DNA from: Massiliimalia sp050943535
Lineage (GTDB): Bacteria > Bacillota > Clostridia > Oscillospirales > Ruminococcaceae
Reading direction: 5' to 3'
DNA length: 64,000 nt
Assembly: GCA_050943535.1 (NCBI GenBank)
Contig: JBMNPJ010000003.1
Coordinates: 62,001 to 126,000 of the forward strand
Shown here piece by piece: positions 16,296 to 24,821 of the stretch. The notes under the pieces are model-generated. The model had not been told where the DNA came from, did no database searches, and saw only the letters and a list, made by a program, of their open reading frames with translations. The translations under genes were made by a program, and so were the position numbers. Each line of letters opens with the position of its first letter. Positions within the stretch are counted from its first letter, which is position 1.

Positions 16296-17462
16296 ATGGA
16301 AAAAAGGGTGATTTACGCAGACCACGCGGCAACAACCCGGATGTTTGATTCGGCATCGGAAATAATGATGCGGTATCTGACGGCTGATTATGGAAATCCC
16401 TCCTCCGCCTATTCTTTGGGAAGAACTGCCCGGCGGGCGGTGGAGACTGCCCGGGATCAGGCGGCGCAGTTTTTGGAATGTGAAAATCGGGAGATATTTT
16501 TTACGTCCGGAGGAACCGAGTCGGATAACTGGGCACTGCGGGGATGTATGGAAGCTCTGCGAAAAAAGGGAAAAACCCATCTGATCACCAGCTCTTTTGA
16601 GCATTACGCTGTGTTAAATACCTGCCGGGATTTGGAACAGAAAGGTTTTTCTGTGACCTATCTTTCCCCTACGTCAGAAGGATATCTGCTCCCACAGCAG
16701 GTGGAACAGGCAATTCGTCCGGATACTGGTATGGTGAGCATCATGTATGCCAATAATGAAATTGGAACCATTCAGCCGGTGGAAGAAATCGGAGCAGTCT
16801 GCCGCAGTCGGAGCGTCTATTTTCACACCGATGCAGTGCAGGCCGCAGGAAGTGTTCCCATTCAGGTGCACCGCCAGCAGATTGATCTGCTTTCCCTGTC
16901 CGCCCATAAAATCCATGGTCCCAAGGGAGCGGGACTTTTATTTGTGAGAAACGGCGTTCCCATAGAACCGTTGATTTATGGGGGAGAACAGCAGCGCGGG
17001 TTCCGCCCAGGAACCGAAAATGTAGCGGCGATTGCCGGGTTTGGGGCTGCTTTGGAACAGACCCAGGAACATATGGAGGAAAATGCCCAAACAGTAAAAG
17101 CTCTGCGGGATGAGCTGATTGACCGTTTGCTTCAGATTCCCGGCAGTCATCTCAACGGGGCGCGGGATCCCAGACTTTGCGGCAATGTAAATGTCTCCTT
17201 TGAGGGAATCGAGGGAGAGGCACTGCTTTTGATGATGGATCTGCAGGGGATCTGTGTTTCTTCCGGTTCTGCCTGCACCACGGGGAATGAGCAGCCTTCC
17301 CATGTGCTTCGTCAGCTGGGACTGTCTGCAGAATTAGCAAAAGGTTCTGTCCGCATTACCTTGGGGGAAGAAAACACCCGGGAGGAAGTGGAAAGAATCG
17401 CGGAAGCTTGCCGGGAGATTGTGCAAAAACTCCGGCAGATGCGTTTTGGAATAGGAAAATAA
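16296..17462 (+). CDS. Cysteine desulfurase (NifS/IscS family)
   Basis: The 388-residue PLP enzyme removes sulfur from cysteine as a persulfide for thiolation or Fe-S assembly. DHAATTRM marks the N-terminus. The PLP lysine lies in LSLSAHKIHGPKGAGLLF, with HTDAVQAAG upstream. The persulfide-forming cysteine is in the mobile loop SSGSACTTGNEQPSHVL, typical of group I enzymes. The gene ends 11 bases before mnmA, so it most likely supplies sulfur to MnmA for tRNA 2-thiouridine, as in many Firmicutes (yrvO-mnmA arrangement). No IscU or SufU is adjacent. Confidence 0.95.
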   Translation: MEKRVIYADHAATTRMFDSASEIMMRYLTADYGNPSSAYSLGRTARRAVETARDQAAQFLECENREIFFTSGGTESDNWALRGCMEALRKKGKTHLITSSFEHYAVLNTCRDLEQKGFSVTYLSPTSEGYLLPQQVEQAIRPDTGMVSIMYANNEIGTIQPVEEIGAVCRSRSVYFHTDAVQAAGSVPIQVHRQQIDLLSLSAHKIHGPKGAGLLFVRNGVPIEPLIYGGEQQRGFRPGTENVAAIAGFGAALEQTQEHMEENAQTVKALRDELIDRLLQIPGSHLNGARDPRLCGNVNVSFEGIEGEALLLMMDLQGICVSSGSACTTGNEQPSHVLRQLGLSAELAKGSVRITLGEENTREEVERIAEACREIVQKLRQMRFGIGK

Positions 17463-17473
17463 GGAGGAAATTT

Positions 17474-18529
17474 ATGATAGAACAACAGTCCAAAAAGATT
17501 TTAGTTGCTCTCAGCGGAGGGGTGGACAGCTCGGTTTGCGTTCATCTGCTTCGGGAACAGGGTCATCAGGTAGCCGGGGTGGTTTTAAAAATGTCCCCTG
17601 CCCACCAGCAGACCGTTCAGGATGCCCAGGAAGTGGCAGATGCTTTGGGGGTTACCCTGTATGTCAAGGACATGTGTCAGGAGTTTGAAAAACATGTGGT
17701 TTCTTATTTTATTGATGAATATCAGCATGGCCGCACCCCAAACCCCTGTGTCGTATGCAACCCTACTGTGAAATTTAAGGCGCTGGTGGATGCGGCGGAT
17801 GAATATGGTTATGATTATGTAGCCACTGGCCATTATGCAGATTTAATTACTCGAGGCGACAAGGTTTTGCTGGCAAGAGGAGAATGTAAAAAACGGGATC
17901 AGTCCTATATGTTGTATCGGCTGGGCCAGCGGGAACTGCAGCGGCTGATTTTTCCTTTAAATCATATGGAAAAGGATGAGGTTCGCAGAATTGCGGAACA
18001 GGCAAAACTTCCCTGTGCCAAAAAGCCGGACAGTCAGGAAATCTGCTTTATCCCCGATCACGACTATGCAAAATTTATTGAACAGCGGGTGGGGATTTCC
18101 CCAAAAGGGGACTTTATCTCTCCGGAAGGAACGGTTTGCGGACAGCATCAGGGCTTAATTCACTATACGGTAGGTCAGCGCAAGCATTTGGGAATTGCGC
18201 TGGGCAAACCGGTATTTATCCGGGAGATTGATCCGGATACGAATCGGATTTATCTGGCTGATGCGGGAAAAGACTGTTTTTCTCAGGCAGTGATCAGCAA
18301 GGTCACCTATCCTGACGGAGTGATGCGCACTGAACCTTTTGATGCACTTGTAAAAATCCGTTCTATGGCACCGCTGACACCGGCAAGAATTGTGCCTATG
18401 GAAGGGGATCAGGCTAAGGTGATTTTTGTCGTCCCTCAGCGGGCAGTGGCAAAAGGCCAGTCCATCGTATGCTATAATCCGGATGAAACAGTCATCGGCG
18501 GAGGATTTGTAACCCGGGCAGAGGAATAA
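17474..18529 (+). CDS. mnmA: tRNA-uridine 2-sulfurtransferase
   Basis: The 351-residue enzyme adenylylates and thiolates U34 of tRNAs for Lys, Glu and Gln. ALSGGVDSSVCVHLL is the PP-loop. The nucleophilic cysteine is in TPNPCVVCN and the second catalytic cysteine in DSQEICFIPDHDYAKF. The C-terminal domain (GQRKHLGIALGKPVFI) binds the tRNA. ATG 17474 follows AAGGAGGAA at ideal spacing. The preceding cysteine desulfurase gives the sulfur, and the two genes are 11 bases apart. Confidence 0.96.
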   Translation: MIEQQSKKILVALSGGVDSSVCVHLLREQGHQVAGVVLKMSPAHQQTVQDAQEVADALGVTLYVKDMCQEFEKHVVSYFIDEYQHGRTPNPCVVCNPTVKFKALVDAADEYGYDYVATGHYADLITRGDKVLLARGECKKRDQSYMLYRLGQRELQRLIFPLNHMEKDEVRRIAEQAKLPCAKKPDSQEICFIPDHDYAKFIEQRVGISPKGDFISPEGTVCGQHQGLIHYTVGQRKHLGIALGKPVFIREIDPDTNRIYLADAGKDCFSQAVISKVTYPDGVMRTEPFDALVKIRSMAPLTPARIVPMEGDQAKVIFVVPQRAVAKGQSIVCYNPDETVIGGGFVTRAEE

Positions 18530-18706
18530 GGCTTGGTTTTTCGTTTTACTGTATGGAATGTGGTAAATGATAAAAATTGGGAAATACTAGATCTGCAAAA
18601 AGAGCGGAATTGGAAAGATACGGTATGCTTCCCTTTCACAAACGTTTTACAAACTTTCAAACACCATTCACATTCTTATCAAGATTCTATCACGTGAGTA
18701 GGGTAT

Positions 18707-18712
18707 TATAAT
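18707..18712 (+). promoter_or_regulatory. Possible -10 box upstream of htrA
   Basis: TATAAT in TATTATAATG lies about 95 bases before the start codon. No good -35 match is seen at 16-18 bases. Confidence 0.35.
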
Positions 18713-18805
18713 GACTGTAAACAAAAGGGAGATGAAAAAACCAGAGTTTCAGCAGTCAAGGACTGCAGCATACTTTTAAATAGATTCCGTTAAGGAGGAA
18801 CAGAT

Positions 18806-20089
18806 ATGTATAACCCAAATGAATATAATCCAAATGAAAACAACCAGCAGAACGATAACACCAATCGTCAGGAAACCTCTTCCGGCTGGCAGACATACTC
18901 AACCGATAACAGTACCAATTCTTTTTATACACCGTCTATGAACAATCAGCCTGCAGCTGCGGCAAAAAAGAAAAACAGTTTAGGTCTTAAAATTGCCGCC
19001 ATTTTGGTAGCATGTGCTCTGGTGGGCGGCGGCGCTGGTTTCGGCGGAAGCCTTTTGGCACAGCAGCTTATGGGAACTGATGGTTCCGGTCCTTCTGTGA
19101 TTAAGCAGTCTGTGGTAAACACCTCTGAAGGTCAGCAGACCTCCAACGATGTGTCTGCGGTAGCTGCTGCAACTGCAGATACTGTAGTAGAAATTACCAC
19201 CGAAGTGGTGACCAGAAATGAATTTTTACAGCAGTATACTTCTACTGGTGCAGGCAGTGGTGTTATTTTGACCCAGGATGGATACATTATCACCAACAAC
19301 CATGTAATTGAAGACGCCAGTTCCATTAAAGTTCGTCTGCGCAACGGTACCGAATATGATGCTACCTTGGTAGGTACTGACCCAGAAAGTGACGTGGCAG
19401 TGATCAAAATTGAAGCCACTGATCTGCCAACTGCAGTGCTGGGAGATTCTGACCAGCTGACTGTTGGAGAAACTGCAGTAGCAATCGGGAACCCTCTGGG
19501 AGAACTGGGCGGTACTGTAACAGAAGGGATTATCAGTGCTCTGGACCGTGAAATTACTATTGAAGGACAGACCATGCACCTGCTTCAGACTTCTGCAGCA
19601 ATTAACCCAGGGAACTCCGGCGGTGGATTGTTTAATGCCAAAGGGGAACTGATTGGGATTGTCAACGCAAAAACTTCCGAGTCCGGTATTGAAGGTCTTG
19701 GATTTGCGATTCCGATCAATACCGCAAGTGATGTTGCACAGGAATTGATGGAACACGGTTATGTGACCGGTAAGGTAAAACTGGGTGTATCTTTAATTAA
19801 GATTCCGGATGAAGAAACTGCGGCACAGTACCGGGTTTCTCAGCCAGGGGTTTATGTAGCTCAGGTAACCGCAAATTCTGATGCTTACTATGGCGGACTG
19901 CGGGCAGCAGACCGGATTGTCAGCGTGAATGGAACACAGATTCAAGAAACCGATGATTTGAAGAACATTGTGGACAACAGCAGTGTGGGCGATGTTTTGA
20001 AAATGAAGATCGACCGCAACGGCGAAGAAATGGAATTGGATATTACTTTAACAGAATATAACAGCAATGCTGCTAATTTTGTAAGCTAA
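18806..20089 (+). CDS. HtrA/DegP-type membrane-anchored serine protease
   Basis: The 427-residue protein has an Asn/Gln-rich cytoplasmic N-terminus, one membrane anchor near residues 55-75 (GLKIAAILVACALVGGGAGF), a trypsin-like domain and a C-terminal PDZ domain. The catalytic triad is His166 (TNNHVIED), Asp196 (DPESDVAVIK) and Ser271 (INPGNSGGGL). The PDZ (GVYVAQVTANSDAYYGGL) covers about 345-415. It degrades or handles misfolded proteins outside the membrane. It follows TAAGGAGGA. This layout is that of Bacillus HtrA/HtrB/YyxA. No CssRS system is adjacent. Confidence 0.94.
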   Translation: MYNPNEYNPNENNQQNDNTNRQETSSGWQTYSTDNSTNSFYTPSMNNQPAAAAKKKNSLGLKIAAILVACALVGGGAGFGGSLLAQQLMGTDGSGPSVIKQSVVNTSEGQQTSNDVSAVAAATADTVVEITTEVVTRNEFLQQYTSTGAGSGVILTQDGYIITNNHVIEDASSIKVRLRNGTEYDATLVGTDPESDVAVIKIEATDLPTAVLGDSDQLTVGETAVAIGNPLGELGGTVTEGIISALDREITIEGQTMHLLQTSAAINPGNSGGGLFNAKGELIGIVNAKTSESGIEGLGFAIPINTASDVAQELMEHGYVTGKVKLGVSLIKIPDEETAAQYRVSQPGVYVAQVTANSDAYYGGLRAADRIVSVNGTQIQETDDLKNIVDNSSVGDVLKMKIDRNGEEMELDITLTEYNSNAANFVS

Positions 20090-20193
20090 TTTTTATAGAG
20101 TGCTTTTTAGAATTTTTCATATGCTTGGAGCGGCGATGAGGTCAAAGCTCCAATGAATTTGCTTTCAACTTTCTTTTTCATAAATTCTCCTAA

Positions 20194-20226
20194 GAAAAAC
20201 GCAGGACTTTCGGGTTCTGTGTTTTT
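20194..20226 (+). terminator. Hairpin after htrA
   Basis: AAAAACGCAGGA pairs with TTCTGTGTTTTT around CTTTCGGG, with T/C-rich sequence afterwards. Confidence 0.55.
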
Positions 20227-20253
20227 CGCTTTTTCGGGAAAATAGACAGAGAG

Positions 20254-20279
20254 TTCCCTGAAAATTTGGGAATTTTTTT
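20254..20279 (+). terminator. Second terminator downstream of htrA
   Basis: TTCCC (20254-20258) pairs with GGGAA (20268-20272), followed by seven T. The stem is short. Confidence 0.5.
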
Positions 20280-20367
20280 ATTGCGGAAAGGAGCATGAAT
20301 TTTTTATACTTAAAAGAAAACAGGATAAAATGACTGTTTGCGGGGATTTTTAAAGGAGGATACAGTG

Positions 20368-21549
20368 ATGCTGCTGACAAAGAAAACACAACAGAAGTTG
20401 GAACAAATTTTAAAACAGGCAGTGGAACAAGGTGAAACTGCGGGAATCAGTTTGTTAATTCAGGGAAAAGACGGGGAATGCTATGTTCAGGAAGGCTGGG
20501 CGGATCAGGAACAAAACATTCCCATTGAGCGGGACAGTATTTTTCGGCTTTATTCCATGAGTAAACCCATTACAGCGGCGGCAGCTATGATTTTAATGGA
20601 GCAGGGAAAACTGGATTTGGGAGAGAAAGTCTCTTATTATCTTCCTGCTTTTGAAAATCAGAAAGCGGTAGTAGACGGCAGAGAGATTCCGGTGGAAAAT
20701 CCCATGATTGTAAAGGATCTGCTCAATATGACTTCCGGACTCACCTACGAAGGACAGGCAACTGTAACCGAACGGCAAACAGGCGCTTATTTGGAACAGA
20801 TGAAACAACGGCTGGGGACAGATCATTCAGTAACTACCAGGGAAGCGGCCGATCATTTGGGTACAATTCCGTTAAAATTTTTGCCGGGAACATCCTGGTG
20901 CTACAGTATGTCCGCCGATGTTTTGGGGGCAGTCATTGAACAGGCATCTGGAATGCGGTTTGGAGATTTTTTGCAGCAGTTTTTATTTGATCCTCTGGAA
21001 ATGGAGGACACCGGATTCTGGGTTCCCGAAGAAAAACAGCACCGGTTAACCAAGGTATATCAAAAAAATCCGGACGGAAAACTGACCCTTTATACCGACA
21101 ATCATCTGGCGATTCAAAACGCCATGAATTCCCGCCCGGCATTTGAGTCTGGGGGTGCAGGACTGGTTTCTACCATTGACGACTACGCAAAGTTTGCCCG
21201 TATGCTTTTAAACGGCGGGGAACGAAATGGTGTACGGGTAATGGAACCGGGAACAGCAGCGTTTTTCTGCGGAGGACGGCTGTCCTCTTCCCAGCAAAAC
21301 GCATTTGACGACTGGCGGATTTTAAATGGATATACCTATCAGCATTTGATGCGTTTTTTGGAACAGCCCAGCCGGGGCATGTGTCTGGGTTCTCAGGGTG
21401 AATATGGATGGGATGGCTGGCTTGGCTGTTATTTTTCCAATGATCCAGCCCATGATATGTCCATTCTGGCTATGCAGCAGATCAAGGATGCCGGATTCAC
21501 TCCGGTGCTTCGCCGGGTACGCAATGCTATTTTCAGCGAAATTCTGTAA
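20368..21549 (+). CDS. Serine hydrolase, class C beta-lactamase-like
   Basis: The 393-residue protein belongs to the beta-lactamase/DD-peptidase/esterase (Pfam beta-lactamase) superfamily. The S-x-x-K motif is Ser63-Met-Ser-Lys66 in RLYSMSKPITAAAAMILMEQ. The tyrosine motif appears as WCYSMSADVLGAVIE, with Y-S-M rather than Y-S-N. The late FESGGAGLVSTIDDYAKFARML is typical of esterase-type members. No signal peptide is seen, so the protein is probably cytoplasmic and more likely an esterase or peptidase than a lactamase. ATG 20368 follows AAAGGAGG. Confidence 0.85.
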   Translation: MLLTKKTQQKLEQILKQAVEQGETAGISLLIQGKDGECYVQEGWADQEQNIPIERDSIFRLYSMSKPITAAAAMILMEQGKLDLGEKVSYYLPAFENQKAVVDGREIPVENPMIVKDLLNMTSGLTYEGQATVTERQTGAYLEQMKQRLGTDHSVTTREAADHLGTIPLKFLPGTSWCYSMSADVLGAVIEQASGMRFGDFLQQFLFDPLEMEDTGFWVPEEKQHRLTKVYQKNPDGKLTLYTDNHLAIQNAMNSRPAFESGGAGLVSTIDDYAKFARMLLNGGERNGVRVMEPGTAAFFCGGRLSSSQQNAFDDWRILNGYTYQHLMRFLEQPSRGMCLGSQGEYGWDGWLGCYFSNDPAHDMSILAMQQIKDAGFTPVLRRVRNAIFSEIL

Positions 21550-21719
21550 TTTTCTTTGGAGATTTCGGTCAAAATCTATGGTATAAATTTCTCCTTTTTA
21601 CAGATACTACATTTACCAAACATATTCGGGAGAGAGATACCTTTCTAAAACAGGTTTTCTCAAAAGAATTTGTGATTTTTCAGAAATAATGCAGTATCAA
21701 AATAAATGGAGGAATGTAT

Positions 21720-22262
21720 ATGAAAGCAACCGGCATTGTAAGAAGGATTGACGATTTGGGCAGGGTAGTCATCCCCAAGGAAATCCGCAGAACCATGCGG
21801 ATCCGGGAAGGAGACCCTTTGGAAATATTCACCTCTCCAGATGGAGATGTAGTGTTTAAAAAATACTCTCCTGTGGGAGAGATGAGTCACTTTGCGGCAG
21901 AGTATGCGGATGTTTTGTACAAAACAGGAGAAGCACCTGTTTTAGTATGTGATAAAGACCATGTGATTGCCGCTGCTGGCATCCCAAAACGGGAAGTAGT
22001 AGACCGCAGGGTATCTGTAGCACTGGAAGATCTGATGAATCTGCGCAAAAATGCGGTTTATTCCGGTTCAGAAGGAGAACAGCTGCGGCCGGTAGAAGGG
22101 CTTGACCGTTATGTGTTGGCCTGTCAGCCGATTATTTCTTCTTCTGATGTATGCGGCGCGGTGATGTTTATTAACAGCGAAAAGGTGGTTGCCGCAAAAG
22201 AAACACAGGTAAAACTGGTGGAATCTGCTGCCCTGTTTATGGGAAGACAGATGGAGGGTTAA
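21720..22262 (+). CDS. spoVT: Stage V sporulation protein T
   Basis: The 180-residue regulator has an N-terminal AbrB-type swapped-hairpin DNA-binding domain (ATGIVRRIDDLGRVVIPKEIRRTMRIREGDPLEIF) and a C-terminal GAF-like domain, the SpoVT layout. SpoVT modulates sigma-G-dependent genes in the forespore. ATG 21720 is 8 bases after GGAGG; an in-frame ATG at 21714 is too close to it. Its presence supports an endospore-forming lineage. It stands as a single gene, upstream of the rimP operon promoter. Confidence 0.94.
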   Translation: MKATGIVRRIDDLGRVVIPKEIRRTMRIREGDPLEIFTSPDGDVVFKKYSPVGEMSHFAAEYADVLYKTGEAPVLVCDKDHVIAAAGIPKREVVDRRVSVALEDLMNLRKNAVYSGSEGEQLRPVEGLDRYVLACQPIISSSDVCGAVMFINSEKVVAAKETQVKLVESAALFMGRQMEG

Positions 22263-22298
22263 ACCTTTGAAAAAACCATAAGTTTTACGGAGGAATGG

Positions 22299-22327
22299 TT
22301 GACAAAGCCTATTGGGTATGGTATCAT
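22299..22327 (+). promoter_or_regulatory. Promoter of the rimP-ribF operon
   Basis: TTGACA (22299-22304) and TATCAT (22322-22327) are 17 bases apart, about 107 bases before rimP. Confidence 0.75.
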
Positions 22328-22355
22328 TATAAAAGTTAGATAGTTAGGAGAGAGG

Positions 22356-22384
22356 AAAGACTGGGTTATGACCCAGTCTTTTCT
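22356..22384 (+). terminator. Leader hairpin with U-tract before rimP (possible attenuator)
   Basis: AAAGACTGGGT and ACCCAGTCTTT form an 11-bp stem with loop TATG, followed by a short T run. It lies just after the promoter and before the first gene, so it could act as an attenuator. Confidence 0.55.
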
Positions 22385-22433
22385 GTGTATTGGTCTGATT
22401 TCAAGAAACGATGATGGGAGAAAGGATTGCCGC

Positions 22434-22907
22434 ATGAACGGAAAGAAAAAGAATACGGCCGCTATGGTATATGATTTAGCAAAACCTATTGCGGATGAAC
22501 TTGGATTGTATTTGTGGGACGTTCGGTTTGAAAAAGAAGGTGCGTCCTGGTTTTTGAGAGTTATCATTGACTCCAATGATGGAATTACATTTGACGACTG
22601 CGAGGCAGTCAGCCGTCCGCTGGATAAACTGTTGGACGAAAAAGATTTTATTGAGCAAAGCTATTACTTGGAGGTTTCTTCTCCGGGATTAATGCGGGAA
22701 CTGCGCCGTCCGGATCATTTTGAAGTGTGTATCGGGGATCCGATTCTGGTCAGACTGATTCGTCCATTGGATGGGGAACGGGAATTTGTAGGAACTTTGA
22801 CCTCCTATGACCATGGGACTTTTACTATGGACACAGAATCCGGTTCTCGGGAATTTAAAACAGCAGATTGCTCTTTTGTAAAGCTGAATGACGATGTGTC
22901 ATTTTGA
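22434..22907 (+). CDS. rimP: Ribosome maturation factor RimP
   Basis: The 157-residue protein is needed for 30S subunit maturation. Characteristic segments are LYLWDVRFEKEG, DDCEAVSRPLDKLLDE and YYLEVSSPGLMRELR. The start is ATG 22434, after GAGAAAGGA. It opens a long operon: rimP, nusA, ylxR, ylxQ, infB, rbfA, nrnA, truB, ribF. That order is widely conserved in Firmicutes. Length is normal. Confidence 0.94.
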   Translation: MNGKKKNTAAMVYDLAKPIADELGLYLWDVRFEKEGASWFLRVIIDSNDGITFDDCEAVSRPLDKLLDEKDFIEQSYYLEVSSPGLMRELRRPDHFEVCIGDPILVRLIRPLDGEREFVGTLTSYDHGTFTMDTESGSREFKTADCSFVKLNDDVSF

Positions 22908-22964
22908 ATAGAACATAGGGAATAAACAGGGAAATAGCCCGGCATGTGATGTAAGGGAAAGGAT

Positions 22965-24128
22965 TTGATTGAAAAAATGAGTATCGAGATTTTTGACGCT
23001 TTAGAGATGTTGGAACAGGAAAAAGGAATTCCGGTTGCCAGTATTCTGGATAATATTAAAAATGCCATTGCGGTAGCAGTGAAAAAATACTACAACGTAG
23101 GCGATGACAATGTAGTGATCGAACTGGATCCTACCGAAGACAAGTTTAAAGTCTGCATTGTAAAAGATATTGTAGAAGAAGTAGAAGATGAATCTACTCA
23201 GATTAGCCTGGAAGAAGCTTTGGAAAAAAACAAACGGGCAAAAGTAGGCGCAAAACAGGTTACCAAACTAGATACCAAACAGATTGGCCGAATTGCTGCA
23301 CAGTCCGGTAAGAACCTGATTCACCAGGCAATCAACGATGCCATGAAGGCACAGATTTTGGAACAGTACCAGTCCAAACTCAATGAAGTGCTGCCGGCAG
23401 TGGTTCTGCGTACCGAACCAAACGGAAACGTGACCATCGAGCTGGATAAAAACGAAGTGATTTTGTTTAAAAATGAACAGATTCCAGGTGAACAGCTGGT
23501 AGAAGGACAGCGGATCCAGGTTTACGTTAACGATGTTGTCAGCTCTGAACGCCGCTGCTCCATTAAGGTGTCCAGAACTCATCGGGATTTGGTAAAACGC
23601 CTGTTTGAAAAAGAAGTTCCAGAAATTTTTGACGGAACCGTAGAAGTAAAATCCATTTCCCGTGAAGCTGGTTCCAGAACCAAAATTGCCGTTTACTCCA
23701 AAGATCCTAACATTGATCCAGTGGGTGCCTGCATTGGTCCTAAGGGAATGCGTGTTGCCAACATTGTCAGTGAATTAAACGGAGAAAAAATCGACGTGGT
23801 TCGCTACAGTGAAGATCCGGCAGAATTTATTTCTCAGGCTCTTTCTCCAGCGCATGTATTGAATGTAGAAATTTTGGATGAGGAAGGCAAAACCTGTCGG
23901 GTAACTGTTCCGGACAATCAGCTTTCTCTGGCAATCGGCAACAAGGGACAGAATGCGAAATTGGCAGCACGTCTCACCGGATATAAAATCGATATTAAAC
24001 CGGAAAGCGGATTCTATGGAGAAGAAGAACCGAAACCAGCTCAGCAATCTGAAGAGCTGACCCAGCCAGAAAACGCTGAAACTCAAGTTGCTGCTGAAAC
24101 CAACGCTTTGGAACAGACCGAAGAATAA
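22965..24128 (+). CDS. nusA: Transcription termination/antitermination factor NusA
   Basis: The 387-residue RNA polymerase-binding factor influences pausing, termination and antitermination. The N-terminal domain (FDALEMLEQEKGIPVASILDNIKNA) binds polymerase. An S1 domain covers about 130-200, followed by KH1 (VKSISREAGSRTKIAVYS) and KH2 (SLAIGNKGQNAKLAARLTGYKIDI). An acidic Gln/Glu-rich tail follows. TTG 22965 follows AAGGG at about 7 bases; ATG 22977 (MSIEIF) is the alternative and matches the family start equally well. The stop overlaps an ATG of ylxR. Confidence 0.95.
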   Translation: MIEKMSIEIFDALEMLEQEKGIPVASILDNIKNAIAVAVKKYYNVGDDNVVIELDPTEDKFKVCIVKDIVEEVEDESTQISLEEALEKNKRAKVGAKQVTKLDTKQIGRIAAQSGKNLIHQAINDAMKAQILEQYQSKLNEVLPAVVLRTEPNGNVTIELDKNEVILFKNEQIPGEQLVEGQRIQVYVNDVVSSERRCSIKVSRTHRDLVKRLFEKEVPEIFDGTVEVKSISREAGSRTKIAVYSKDPNIDPVGACIGPKGMRVANIVSELNGEKIDVVRYSEDPAEFISQALSPAHVLNVEILDEEGKTCRVTVPDNQLSLAIGNKGQNAKLAARLTGYKIDIKPESGFYGEEEPKPAQQSEELTQPENAETQVAAETNALEQTEE

Positions 24129-24139
24129 TGGGGGCTGCT

Positions 24140-24430
24140 ATGGGAGTGAGCAAAAATCGTCCGGTGAAAAAGATCCCCATGCGCAAATGCACCGGATGTA
24201 ATGAAATGAAACCCAAAAAAGAACTGGTGCGCGTGGTAAAAGACCCGGAAGGAGCCATTTCTTTGGATTTGACTGGAAAAAAATCAGGACGGGGCGCTTA
24301 TATCTGCCGCAATCTTTCCTGTTTGCAGGCAGCACGGAAAAACCGCGGGTTAGAGCGGGCATTTTCCTGCCGGATTCCAGCCGAAGTATATGATGAAATG
24401 GAAAGGGAATTAAGCCAAAATGAAGGATAA
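24140..24430 (+). CDS. ylxR: YlxR family RNA-binding protein (RnpM)
   Basis: About 96 residues. KIPMRKCTGCNEMKPKKELVRVV is the family signature, with GRGAYICRNLSCLQAARKNRGLERAF following. In Bacillus the homologue (RnpM) binds the RNA of RNase P and modulates it. ATG 24140 is preceded by GGGGG at 7 bases; ATG 24128, which overlaps the nusA stop, is also possible. The gene overlaps ylxQ by eleven bases. Confidence 0.93.
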   Translation: MGVSKNRPVKKIPMRKCTGCNEMKPKKELVRVVKDPEGAISLDLTGKKSGRGAYICRNLSCLQAARKNRGLERAFSCRIPAEVYDEMERELSQNEG

Positions 24431-24722
24431 ACTGATATCGGCGATTACATTCTGCAAGCGGATTCATAAACTGACTTTGGGGCATGATCTGGTGAAAAAC
24501 GCCTTGATGACCGGTGAAGCCTGTCTGGTGCTGCTGGCCAGTGACCTGTCCCCCAAGTCCAGAAAAGAAGCAGAATTTTTGTGTGAGGAATGGGATGTTC
24601 CCTGTTTGAATACAGATTTGACGTTGGATGAATATTGGTATTTAGTAGGAAAACGAGCAGGAATCATTGCTGTCACCGATCCGGTATTTGCAGAAAAAAT
24701 TACCGCTATCCTGAATCAATGA
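24420..24722 (+). CDS. ylxQ: L7Ae-like RNA-binding protein YlxQ
   Basis: This 100-residue protein is of the L7Ae/L30e fold, which binds RNA kink-turns. GEACLVLLASDLSPKSRKEAEFLCEEWDVPC matches the family. Bacillus YlxQ has the same place between ylxR and infB. Function in the cell is not well defined, perhaps in rRNA or RNase P handling. Its start lies inside the end of ylxR, indicating translational coupling. Confidence 0.88.
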   Translation: MKDKLISAITFCKRIHKLTLGHDLVKNALMTGEACLVLLASDLSPKSRKEAEFLCEEWDVPCLNTDLTLDEYWYLVGKRAGIIAVTDPVFAEKITAILNQ

Positions 24723-24821
24723 CACAGCATAACACAGATGGAAAACCCGAACTATGCTTTCTGATCCCGAAAAAGGTGTAAAAACCGGGATTGGGATGTG
24801 GTCTTAGAAAGGATGGATTAT

